Under the pieces are notes generated by a model. That model saw only the letters and a list, made by a program, of their open reading frames with translations. It made no database searches and had not been told where the DNA came from. 5,489 nt of DNA, taken from Syntrophomonadaceae bacterium (lineage in GTDB: Bacteria > Bacillota > Dethiobacteria > DTU022). How positions within the stretch are numbered: the first letter of the stretch is position 1; every line of letters starts with the position of its first letter. A program made the translations under genes and the position numbers. Shown here in pieces: positions 1 through 5,489 of this stretch. The DNA is taken from positions 1 to 5,489 of the forward strand of contig PWEB01000257.1 of the NCBI GenBank assembly GCA_003553305.1, given 5' to 3'.

Positions 1-1088
1 CCAAAACCGAGCGCTGCCCCGGCTCGTTCCAATCCAGCAAACTCAGCTATCGCTACATAGTAAAGTCCACCCCAACCGAAAATGGAGAACCCTAAGAAAA
101 ATGAAAAGACATATACTGCAACGAGACTTAATTGGAAGCTGTTAAAAAATAGACCGGGGATTAAAAACATAAACCCAGATATCAACCCTAGCAGAGAAAT
201 AGCCTTTTCCCTGTTACCTTGTAAAAATCGGTCGGAAAACCATCCCCAAAGTGGTCGACCGATTATACCTCCGATCTGAAAAATTCCAAGCCCTAAGCCT
301 GCAGCTGCCCGACTCAAATACAAATCTTCCGAAAGAAAAACCGCAAAATGAGAAAGAACAGCCCCCACGCTTGAACCCGCTAATATTGCACCTATGATAC
401 ACGTAAAAAGAAACTGCTTATTTGCAAGAAAAAATTGCAAGTTTTCTTTAATGGAAAACGCCTCTTTCCTTTGGCTTCCTTTGTTAACTTCCATTTCGCT
501 ATTCTCAGAGCTTTCGCGGTAAAGCTTGTATACTAAAAGCCCTATCAATAAAATAAAGATGCCGGCAAATTGAACTGATGTTCTCCAACCAAAACTCTCG
601 CCCAGAAGTGGCAGCAGACTTGCCCCTGCAAGTCCCCCGATACCTAAACCAGACTGCGTCATTCCAATAGAAACAGCATGTTTGTTAGGTGGTGTATTGA
701 TCATTATCCCTTTATTAATGGAAGGGTTGATAATGCTTTGCCCCATTCCGGCAATAGGTGCCAATAAAAGAAGAATTATGTACGAAGGAGATAAGCCAAA
801 CAACAGATTCATAGAGCCCAGGCAGATGACCCCAAACATAATTCCTATTTTGGGTCCTACCTTATCAACAATGTTGCCGGTAAAAACAGCAAGTACTGCG
901 GAGCTAAGAAAAAAGAAGGTAGAATAGTAACCAACTTGAGTTCTTGTTAAGGCAAACTCTTCACGAACAAAAGGGAGCAGAGCTAGAAAGCCGTTGTGGC
1001 TAAGCGACGCTGCAATGTATGGTAGGGAAAAGATAAAAAGCATCCTTAGATAGTCCGACTGTGTTGCTTGTGTTAAATGTTTAATAAT
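1..1088 (-). CDS. MFS transporter, C-terminus beyond window
   Basis: Reading the minus strand gives one uninterrupted frame of about 362 codons to the left edge, rich in hydrophobic helices, so this is an integral membrane permease of the major facilitator superfamily. Visible MFS marks are GNIVDKVG (about residues 71-78), which is the loop 2-3 motif A, and its second-half copy GRPLWGWFSDRF (about residues 275-286). A charged central cytoplasmic loop (RESSENSEMEV and following, about residues 190-220) separates the two halves. FGWRTSVQFAG near residue 175 is also typical of MFS carriers. The best ribosome binding site, GGGGAGG, lies at 1094-1100. The in-frame codons at suitable spacing are ATT at 1088 (5 nt) and ATT at 1085 (8 nt). 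The first in-frame ATG (1043-1041) has no properly spaced site and would begin right at the first helix. An ATT start, or a base change that removed an ATG, is therefore inferred. About 11 helices are visible and the end is missing. The substrate is not predictable; organic anion carriers of this general type are common. Confidence 0.88.
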   Translation of the reverse strand, partial: MIKHLTQATQSDYLRMLFIFSLPYIAASLSHNGFLALLPFVREEFALTRTQVGYYSTFFFLSSAVLAVFTGNIVDKVGPKIGIMFGVICLGSMNLLFGLSPSYIILLLLAPIAGMGQSIINPSINKGIMINTPPNKHAVSIGMTQSGLGIGGLAGASLLPLLGESFGWRTSVQFAGIFILLIGLLVYKLYRESSENSEMEVNKGSQRKEAFSIKENLQFFLANKQFLFTCIIGAILAGSSVGAVLSHFAVFLSEDLYLSRAAAGLGLGIFQIGGIIGRPLWGWFSDRFLQGNREKAISLLGLISGFMFLIPGLFFNSFQLSLVAVYVFSFFLGFSIFGWGGLYYVAIAEFAGLERAGAALGF

Positions 1089-1093
1089 GCAAA

Positions 1094-1100
1094 CCTCCCC
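1094..1100 (-). promoter_or_regulatory. Ribosome binding site of the MFS gene
   Basis: GGGGAGG on the minus strand is a strong Shine-Dalgarno match. It decides the start of the MFS gene: the codons 5 and 8 nt downstream are both ATT, followed by AAA CAT. No ATG, GTG or TTG in the transporter frame lies at normal distance. The site supports a non-standard start rather than the internal ATG 15 codons further on. Confidence 0.6.
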
Positions 1101-1210
1101 AAAGCTTAAATAGATAACATTTACCAAACAGATAGAGGTTTTCGTTAATGACGGATCGGCCCTTTCCTGGAATATAATGTTAAGATAGATCCTGCTGTTA
1201 AAACCGGCTT

Positions 1211-1219
1211 TCGACAGTA
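1211..1219 (+). repeat. Left terminal inverted repeat of the IS
   Basis: TTCGACAGT, the exact inverted match of 2319-2327. It stands 152 bp before the transposase ATG. After three mismatched positions the next bases TAG also match the other end. The IS border is placed here because the right copy coincides with the point where a host reading frame is cut. Confidence 0.55.
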
Positions 1220-1370
1220 AATAGGCAAATAAGCGCTATTTGAAAAAGAAGAATTCTTATATTTCGGGCATTTTCAGCCCTTGTGTTCTTTGAAAATACA
1301 AAACCCTGTGGTTACACGAATATGGTATAAAATATTCACTAAACTTTAGTTTATACTCTATAATGTAGTT

Positions 1371-2223
1371 ATGTTTATAAGAACAACTTCTCGTAATAAT
1401 AAAGATGGTTCACAAGCATGTTATATCCAACTCGCCCACAATTACCGTGATAAAAAATCTGACCAGTCCCGAACTAAAGTCCTCTACAACTTGTGGGTGT
1501 GAAGAATATGTCGATAAAGATACTTTAAAAAGGCTGGTTAATAGCATCAACCGTTACCTGGGGCCGGAAGAAGCTCTGGACGGTGAAGCACGCAAAAGAT
1601 ACGTTATGGTCCGCAATCCTAAGCAAGCCGCAAAGGACAAAGAGCACCGCGGAAAAGTGCTTGATGACTTGAAATAAGAATTGAAAGCAAGCAGAGCTTC
1701 AGAAACTGGCAATCACAACAAAGCCGGATGCCGGTTACTATCTCATCCCACTTACGGGCGCTATTTAAAAACTCTGAAAAGTGGAGCGGTAAAAATTGAC
1801 CCGGTCAAGATGAAAGCAGAAAAAAAGCTCGACGGCAAATATCTGCTTCGCATTTCTGATGACACGATTAGAGCTGAAGATGTGGCCCTGGGTTACAAAC
1901 AGCTGATTGATGTAGAGGCTGCCTTCAAAGCCTTAAAAAGCACTCTTGACCTGAGACCTGTATATCACCGTTTGGAAGACCGGATCAGAGCTCATGTATT
2001 GTTGTGCTGGCTGGCCTTGCTTCTGGTCAGGATTACCGAGCATGAAACCGGTGATACTTGGTCTAAGATCAAACAGCAGTTGCAGCAGATTCATTTGGGC
2101 CGGTTTGAAGGAAAAAAGGGTTTTGTTTTTCAAAGAGCGGAGCTTACAAACAAGCAAATAAGTTATTTAAAAGCCTTGAAACTGAAGCAACCACCGCGTT
2201 TTTTCGAGGTTTATACCGGTTAG
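1371..2223 (+). pseudogene. IS1634-family (IS4 superfamily) transposase, broken
   Basis: Remnant of a DDE transposase. Frame one starts at ATG 1371 and reads MFIRTTSRNN, then YIQLAHNYRD and SRTKVLYNL, the usual IS1634-type N-terminus. It hits TGA at 1500. The matching continuation GCEEYVDKDTLKRLVNSI lies one frame over from 1495, so one base has been inserted near 1494. The frame then runs through RYLGPEEALDGEA (ends about 1590) directly into KRYVMVRNPKQA, which in this family belongs well after the middle of the protein. Roughly 270 residues, including the first two catalytic Asp, appear to be deleted. A TAA at 1675 interrupts the remaining frame, which resumes through LLSHPTYGRYLK and LDGKYLLRISDD. 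The C-terminal catalytic segment is intact: Y-x2-L-x3-E-x6-K in GYKQLIDVEAAFKALKS, with Glu at 1915-1917, then LRPVYHRLEDRIRAHVLLCW. Three independent lesions make it non-functional. The family assignment rests on recalled motifs. Confidence 0.9.
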
Positions 2224-2312
2224 TACTGATACTTAACCGCATAGTTACACGACTACTTTTTATGGTCGGCTGCTAAGGCCCATGTATTATGGCTTTTTAG
2301 CCTTTTTTATTA

Positions 2313-2411
2313 CTACGCACTGTCGAACGGCGGATAAACAACATGTGCGGAAGCAACTCTTCGCAGATCGGGAACTGTCCCTATATTCATTACAGCATCA
2401 TCAAATTTCAT
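2313..2411 (-). pseudogene. 5' fragment of unknown gene cut by the IS
   Basis: A minus-strand frame opens with ATG at 2411-2409, 8 nt after a good ribosome binding site (AGGGGG, 2420-2425). It reads MKFDDAVMNIGTVPDL then RRVASAHVVYPP over 28 codons, after which the frame enters the IS terminal repeat, adds FDSA and stops at TAG (2315-2313). The first 28 codons look like a genuine protein N-terminus: well-placed site, acidic amphipathic start and an ordered GTVPDLRR segment. I cannot name the family. The continuation is not obvious on the far side of the IS: the flank at 1141-1210 is open in one frame into the MFS gene but does not look coding. The gene may once have preceded the MFS gene in a minus-strand operon; that is inference. 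Confidence 0.55.
2319..2327 (-). repeat. Right terminal inverted repeat of the IS
   Basis: ACTGTCGAA on the plus strand, the exact inverted copy of TTCGACAGT at 1211-1219. It lies about 95 bp after the transposase stop. The minus-strand gene fragment that starts at 2411 reaches the repeat exactly at a codon border (CCG CCG then TTC GAC AGT), which supports this as the element end. Confidence 0.55.
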
Positions 2412-2543
2412 TAACAAAACCCCCTATTATGCGATGTATTGTTCTTTCGAATATATAGTTTATTCATATTTTGCAATTTCTATTCGCTCTTTAATCGCAA
2501 AGCCCTTTTAACTGTTTAATATTACAGCATTTTTATAATATTT

Positions 2544-2582
2544 GTATCTGCTTAGGCGATGCCTAAGCAGATACTTTTTTTT
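2544..2582 (+). terminator. Strong Rho-independent terminator
   Basis: GTATCTGCTTAGGC (2544-2557) and GCCTAAGCAGATAC (2561-2574) form a perfect 14-bp stem with a GAT loop, followed by eight T (2575-2582). The T run exists only on the plus strand, so it stops rightward transcription. No intact plus-strand gene lies upstream; the nearest is the dead transposase ending at 2223. It may shield the tRNA region from IS read-through, or belong to a lost gene or an unseen short RNA. Confidence 0.9.
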
Positions 2583-2648
2583 AATCAAGATTTTGTAGTG
2601 TTATGAATAATCTACTTGCGGTCAAACCAATGAAATAATTCAAGTTAA

Positions 2649-2663
2649 CGCCCAGACTGGGCG
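2649..2663. repeat. GC-rich 15-bp palindrome
   Basis: CGCCCAGACTGGGCG is a palindrome about a central A, able to form a 6-bp stem with a GAC loop. It stands out in AT-rich intergenic DNA, between the plus-strand terminator and the tRNA terminator. Neither side is followed by a good T run, so it is a weak terminator candidate. Its role is unknown. Confidence 0.5.
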
Positions 2664-2666
2664 CAC

Positions 2667-2698
2667 AATAATAAAACGTGGAGATTTAGCTCCACGTT
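2667..2698 (-). terminator. Probable terminator of tRNA-Leu
   Basis: On the minus strand AACGTGGAG (2698-2690) and CTCCACGTT (2683-2675) form a perfect 9-bp stem with a 6-nt loop. It begins 10 nt after the tRNA CCA end and is followed by TTATTATT. The T tract is interrupted, but position and stem fit an intrinsic terminator for the tRNA transcript. Confidence 0.7.
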
Positions 2699-2708
2699 AC
2701 ACTTCAAG

Positions 2709-2793
2709 TGGTGTCGGGAGGGGGACTTGAACCCCCATGGTATAAACCACACGGCCCTCAACCGTGCGCGTCTGCCAATTCCGCCACCCCGAC
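2709..2793 (-). tRNA. tRNA-Leu, anticodon GAG
   Basis: Minus-strand class II tRNA. The acceptor arm pairs GTCGGGG (2793-2787) with TCCCGAC (2719-2713), with one G-U pair, then discriminator A at 2712 and encoded CCA at 2711-2709. The D region begins TGGCGGAATTGGCAGACG. The anticodon stem CACGG/CCGTG holds loop TTGAGGG, giving anticodon GAG, which reads CUC and CUU leucine codons. The long variable arm TGGT-TTAT-ACCA is typical of tRNA-Leu, and the T arm is GGGGG-TTCAAGT-CCCCC. All stems pair, so the gene should be functional. It has its own promoter upstream and a terminator hairpin downstream, so it appears to be a single-gene unit, divergent from the glycosidase operon. Confidence 0.98.
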
Positions 2794-2819
2794 ATATTAA
2801 ACTTTTCCGTTCCTATAAG

Positions 2820-2848
2820 ATTATAAGGTTTTATGACGATATCGTCAA
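2820..2848 (-). promoter_or_regulatory. SigA-type promoter of tRNA-Leu
   Basis: On the minus strand the -35 box TTGACG (2848-2843) is separated by exactly 17 bp from a perfect -10 box TATAAT (2825-2820). Transcription would start near 2812, about 20 nt before the tRNA 5' end. A 12-bp palindrome, GACGATATCGTC (2835-2846), covers most of the -35 box. Confidence 0.88.
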
Positions 2849-2943
2849 GGACTAGAAGCATATAAAGAACTTTAAAATTAAAGGGTTTTAGATGTCGAAA
2901 TAGAAATATATGAGGCGACCTTAAACAGGCTAAGGGGATGCGA

Positions 2944-2982
2944 CAGCTTATTAGCTGCCGGTGGAGCTGCTACCGGTCAGCT
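2944..2982 (+). promoter_or_regulatory. Structured leader of the glycosidase operon
   Basis: The transcript just before the ribosome binding site can fold in two ways. AGCTGCCGGT (2953-2962) pairs with ACCGGTCAGCT (2972-2982) with one bulged T and a 9-nt loop. Alternatively CAGCT (2944-2948) pairs with AGCTG (2953-2957) around a TATT loop. The two folds share AGCTG and exclude each other. No T run follows, so this is not a terminator; an effect on translation or RNA stability is inferred only. Confidence 0.4.
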
Positions 2983-2988
2983 TCTGCC

Positions 2989-2994
2989 AGGAGG
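2989..2994 (+). promoter_or_regulatory. Ribosome binding site of the glycosidase gene
   Basis: AGGAGG, a full consensus site, lies 7 nt before ATG 3002 and fixes that start. It is 6 nt downstream of the leader hairpin, so it stays exposed even when the hairpin is folded. Confidence 0.9.
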
Positions 2995-3001
2995 TTATAG
3001 A

Positions 3002-4945
3002 ATGAAAAAAAATCCGGATCGAAAACATTTAATGACCATTCCGGAGAAGATAACCACAACCGAAACCCTATATCTCACCGGGAATGAATATCTTTCAATG
3101 CCCCATATTGAGCCATCAGGCGGAATAAAATCATTAAATATCCTCCGCCTTGATCAGCGGGGCTTACTTGAATTTTGCGGAAGCAAAAATAAGCCGCTTC
3201 TAGAACCACTGCTTAAAATCGATGATCAGGTTTTAGATCTGGCAAAACCCGATAATCCGGGATGCCCGGACAATCCTGAAAGGCGCATGAAATGGCACTA
3301 TCAACAGGATTGGCTGCCTTCTTTCACCGTGGAAGATCAAGGCAGCTGGACCCTGGAAGGTGAAATTGTTGCCCCGCCGGGGTTTAAAGGGTTTTGTTAT
3401 CGGCTGGCCCTGCAAAATAACAGCAATAAAACTCTAAGCTTTCAGCTGGGATGGCAGGGCTGCTGGGAAAGTTTTAACTACATTATTTTCAACCGAAGGC
3501 CGATTGATGGTAAACATAGTCTCTTTTTTGATCAGTGGACCGGGAGCCTGATCCTGGAAGCTTCCGCAGGATTGCCTCTCGCTGCGCTGGCCCTGGCTGC
3601 AGAACCTTTTATGGAATGGCATTATGACTCCTCTGCTAAAATTTTTTCTGCTGAGCATAAAATAGATCTAAAACCCGGTGAACATTATGAAATTTGCCTC
3701 TATGGAGCAGTTAACCTGGAATCTGATGGAGCAGGGACTAGCAATATTGACCTGCGGCGCCTTGGTTATGACTATCTTAAGAATTCTTCTGTGCAGTGGC
3801 TGGAGAGCAGGCGCATCATAAACGGGGAACATGCTGATTTGAACGGCCTTCTGAACCGGAATCTTTTTTTCTGCTATTTCTTTGCCGTGGCCAGGTCCCT
3901 GGACAGTGAGGAATTGGTCCCGGTTACTTCACGAAGCCCGCGCTACTATGTCAGTTCCGCTTTCTGGAGCCGCGATACCCTGCTGTGGAGCTTTCCGGCG
4001 ATCCTGATAGTTGATCAGGTTACAGCACGGGAACTGCTGCTGGCTGTTTTTAGCCGTCATATTAAAAATGCCGGCGATCATGCTCATTACATTAACGGCT
4101 CCGTCCTGTACCCCGGTTTTGAATTAGACCAGTTAGCAGCATATTTCCTGGCCCTGGAGCATTACATTAAAAAGAGTGGAGATGAATCAATTTACAACGA
4201 TACAGTAATCCGGGAAGGGTTAAACACCCTGGTTGGAAAAGTGTTTGATCATTTTGATCCGCAAGCAGGCCTATACAGCACTTTCCTCAGTCCTTCCGAC
4301 GATCCGGTTAGCTTTCCGTTTCTGACCTACAATAATGTATTACTGCAGCGTTCATTTTCTTTCCTGGCCAAATTACAGGCAGAGGAAAGATTGGAACATA
4401 AAAGTGACTTTGCAATCCTGGCCAGGGAACTTCAGCAGGCAATATTTGATCACTGTATGGTCAAAGGACCGGTCGGAACAATGTTTGCCTGGGCAGTTGA
4501 CGGTAAAGGAAGGTTCTCTCTTTATGATAATCCTCCGGGCAGCCTGCAGCTTCTTGCTTATTACGGGTTTTGTTCAACCGATGATACAATATTTAACAAT
4601 ACTGTTCGCTGGATTCGTTCTTCAAACAATAAGTTTTTTTACCAGGGCAGTAATTTTGAAGAAGCCGGTTCACTGCATGCTGAAAATCCATGGCCCCTGG
4701 GCGCCTGCAACGATTTACTGGCCTGCAGCGTCAGCGCTTTTGATTTTTTAAGAAAGGCGGAAATGGACTGCGGCTTTTTCTGTGAAAGCATCGATCAGGA
4801 AACAGGGCGGGTTTCAACAGGGGCAGCCTTCGCTTCTGCAGCAGGCTTTCTGGCTTATGCAATTACCTACCGGAGGTCAAAGTCAGAAAACGATTGCAAA
4901 GCAGATGAACAGAATTCAGAACTCATGAACCGGACATCAGAATAG
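3002..4945 (+). CDS. Glycosidase-like protein, (alpha/alpha) barrel, GH125-like
   Basis: A 647-residue protein with no signal peptide or membrane helix, so probably cytoplasmic. Residues about 15-270 are beta-rich and Trp-rich (SWTLEGEIVAPPGFKGF, LGWQGCWESFNY), like the beta domain before many glycosidase barrels. Residues about 285-620 look like a six-hairpin (alpha/alpha) barrel. SPRYYVSSAFWSRDTLLW holds W322-S-R-D325-T, resembling the W-x-RD or GRDT segment that carries a catalytic-site acid in GH125, GH15 and amylo-1,6-glucosidase proteins. FLTYNNVLLQR, ENPWPLG (561-567) and CESIDQETGRVSTGAAFA (E595, D598) look like further active-site or barrel segments. The acid and base assignments are inference. 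I favour a GH125-like exo-mannosidase or related alpha-glycosidase, but the family is not settled. It heads a plus-strand unit with a GPH sugar symporter 42 bp downstream, consistent with hydrolysis of an imported oligosaccharide. The last 20 residues are polar and probably disordered. Confidence 0.85.
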   Translation: MKKNPDRKHLMTIPEKITTTETLYLTGNEYLSMPHIEPSGGIKSLNILRLDQRGLLEFCGSKNKPLLEPLLKIDDQVLDLAKPDNPGCPDNPERRMKWHYQQDWLPSFTVEDQGSWTLEGEIVAPPGFKGFCYRLALQNNSNKTLSFQLGWQGCWESFNYIIFNRRPIDGKHSLFFDQWTGSLILEASAGLPLAALALAAEPFMEWHYDSSAKIFSAEHKIDLKPGEHYEICLYGAVNLESDGAGTSNIDLRRLGYDYLKNSSVQWLESRRIINGEHADLNGLLNRNLFFCYFFAVARSLDSEELVPVTSRSPRYYVSSAFWSRDTLLWSFPAILIVDQVTARELLLAVFSRHIKNAGDHAHYINGSVLYPGFELDQLAAYFLALEHYIKKSGDESIYNDTVIREGLNTLVGKVFDHFDPQAGLYSTFLSPSDDPVSFPFLTYNNVLLQRSFSFLAKLQAEERLEHKSDFAILARELQQAIFDHCMVKGPVGTMFAWAVDGKGRFSLYDNPPGSLQLLAYYGFCSTDDTIFNNTVRWIRSSNNKFFYQGSNFEEAGSLHAENPWPLGACNDLLACSVSAFDFLRKAEMDCGFFCESIDQETGRVSTGAAFASAAGFLAYAITYRRSKSENDCKADEQNSELMNRTSE

Positions 4946-4974
4946 ATTATAAATCACTGGACACTGCTAAATCT

Positions 4975-4978
4975 GGAG
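4975..4978 (+). promoter_or_regulatory. Ribosome binding site deciding a TTG start
   Basis: GGAG lies 9 nt before TTG 4988. An in-frame TAG at 4985-4987 rules out anything earlier, and the next Met codon in frame (residue 29) lies inside the first helix, so TTG is the start. Confidence 0.7.
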
Positions 4979-4987
4979 ATGATCTAG

Positions 4988-5489
4988 TTGAGTGGAATCA
5001 AACAGCTTCCGTGGTGGGGTAAAATCATTTACGGAACCGGTTCAGGTGGTTTTAGTTTAATTGACCGGGTGATGATTACCTGGCTTTTTTACTATTACAT
5101 CACCAGCCCCTTAGAAGGGATCGAGGCCTTGATGCCACCTTTTACCTTCGGGATTATTATGTTCCTGGGGCGCGCTATTGATGCATTGGCTGACCCGGTC
5201 ATTGCCCGCTGGTCAGACAACCACAGAGGCCGCCTGGGACGAAGGATGCCCTTTCTTCTTTTCAGCGGAATTGCCTATACTGCAGTGTTTATTCTCCTAT
5301 TCTATCCGCCGGTAGCCGAGACATCTGCCCTGAACAGTGTTTATCTTGCTCTCTTGCTGGGCATGTACTTTTCTCTTTTCACTGCTTACGTCTGTCCTTA
5401 CCTGGCTTTGCTGCCTGAATTAGCCCGGACTACTAAAGACCGGGTTGATCTGGCTACATTCAGGGCTGTTTTTATGCTGCTTGGAGTCG
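4988..5489 (+). CDS. GPH-family sugar:cation symporter, C-terminus beyond window
   Basis: N-terminal 167 codons of a membrane carrier of the glycoside-pentoside-hexuronide:cation symporter family (MelB-like, within the MFS fold). Helix 1 contains YGTGSGGFSLIDRV, with an Asp at residue 26. The family signature follows as GRAIDALADPVIARWSDN (61-78), then GRLGRRMPF. Asp65 and Asp69 are four apart, as are the cation-site residues Asp55 and Asp59 of E. coli MelB. Helices 3 and 4 and a fifth segment (LLPELARTTKDRVDLATFR) follow in order. The start is TTG at 4988, the first codon after an in-frame TAG, with GGAG at 4975-4978. The 42-bp gap to the glycosidase without a terminator implies co-transcription. 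It would import the glycosidase substrate with Na+ or H+. The specific sugar cannot be told. Confidence 0.93.
   Translation, partial: MSGIKQLPWWGKIIYGTGSGGFSLIDRVMITWLFYYYITSPLEGIEALMPPFTFGIIMFLGRAIDALADPVIARWSDNHRGRLGRRMPFLLFSGIAYTAVFILLFYPPVAETSALNSVYLALLLGMYFSLFTAYVCPYLALLPELARTTKDRVDLATFRAVFMLLGV

Larger units (their letters stand above)
1211..2327 (+). mobile_element. Degenerate IS1634-type insertion sequence
   Basis: The element is defined by its decayed transposase and by matching outer ends. TTCGACAGT at 1211-1219 is repeated in inverted orientation as ACTGTCGAA at 2319-2327, and the match extends imperfectly inward (12 of the first 15 positions agree, including a shared TAG). At about 1.1 kb it is shorter than intact IS1634-type elements, which usually encode a transposase of roughly 550 residues; this fits the internal deletion seen in the gene. 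CGGC occurs beside both ends (1207-1210, if the T at 1210 is set aside, and 2328-2331), but this is too weak to count as a proven target duplication. The right end abuts a truncated minus-strand gene. Immobile by itself; the exact borders are inferred. Confidence 0.62.

Noticed and set aside
82..279. Plus-strand open frame of 65 codons, and another at 682-927
   Set aside because: Both are antisense to the clearly coding MFS frame and show no ribosome site or recognisable protein.
214..402. Minus-strand frame of 62 codons
   Set aside because: It is an out-of-frame shadow of the MFS gene, Cys- and Arg-rich, without a ribosome site.
1227..1243. Palindrome CAAATA-AGCGC-TATTTG inside the left end of the IS
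   Set aside because: It is a short AT-rich hairpin, probably part of the IS end, with no independent sign of function.
1359..1364. TATAAT just before the transposase ATG
   Set aside because: No acceptable -35 box lies 16-18 bp upstream, and the box sits only 6 bp before the start codon.
1933..2157. Minus-strand frame of 74 codons
   Set aside because: It is antisense to the conserved C-terminal part of the transposase.
2291..2308. Hairpin GGCT-TTTT-AGCC followed by six T, after the transposase
   Set aside because: The stem is only 4 bp and the loop is T-rich, so it is too weak to call as a terminator with confidence.
2450..2476. Minus-strand TTGCAA and TATATT boxes upstream of the truncated gene
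   Set aside because: The spacer is only 15 bp and the DNA is very AT-rich, so a promoter call is not supported.
3233..3658. Two minus-strand frames of 60 and 74 codons
   Set aside because: Both are antisense to the glycosidase gene and have no supporting signals.
4335..4751. Plus-strand frame of 138 codons
   Set aside because: It lies wholly inside the glycosidase gene in another frame, whose own frame holds conserved motifs across this stretch.

Overview
The window looks like a chromosomal segment from a Gram-positive, Firmicutes-type bacterium, probably of the Clostridia. Supporting signs are moderate AT richness, strong GGAGG-type ribosome binding sites, a consensus SigA-like promoter (TTGACG, 17 bp, TATAAT), a tRNA gene with an encoded CCA end, and a decayed IS1634-type (IS4 superfamily) transposase. 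The taxonomic placement is inference only.

Layout from left to right. Bases 1-1088, minus strand: most of a major facilitator superfamily (MFS) transporter that runs off the left edge. It has no ATG at its ribosome binding site and may start at ATT. Bases 1211-2327: a degenerate insertion sequence with imperfect terminal inverted repeats. Its transposase (1371-2223) carries a frameshift, an in-frame stop and a large internal deletion, so it is dead. At its right edge, 2313-2411 on the minus strand, lies the start of another gene whose reading frame runs into the IS end after 28 codons. This suggests that the IS interrupted a host gene. Bases 2412-2708 hold no gene but contain a perfect 14-bp-stem terminator on the plus strand (2544-2582), a GC-rich palindrome (2649-2663) and a terminator-like hairpin for the tRNA (2667-2698).

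Bases 2709-2793, minus strand: tRNA-Leu with anticodon GAG and its own promoter at 2820-2848. The 200 bp between this tRNA and the next gene are divergent. They hold the tRNA promoter, with a 12-bp palindrome across its -35 box, and a hairpin-rich leader ahead of a plus-strand operon.

The plus-strand operon has two genes. The first (3002-4945) encodes a 647-residue cytoplasmic glycosidase-like protein with an N-terminal beta-rich region and a C-terminal (alpha/alpha) barrel, resembling GH125 or amylo-1,6-glucosidase-type enzymes. The second (4988 to the right edge) encodes a GPH-type cation:glycoside symporter with the MelB-like Asp pair. The likely logic is import of an oligosaccharide or glycoside by the symporter and its hydrolysis in the cytoplasm. 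The sugar cannot be named from the sequence.

I see no CRISPR array, defence system or clearly new multi-gene machinery. The most interesting items are the unassigned glycosidase with its structured leader, and the gene truncated by the IS.
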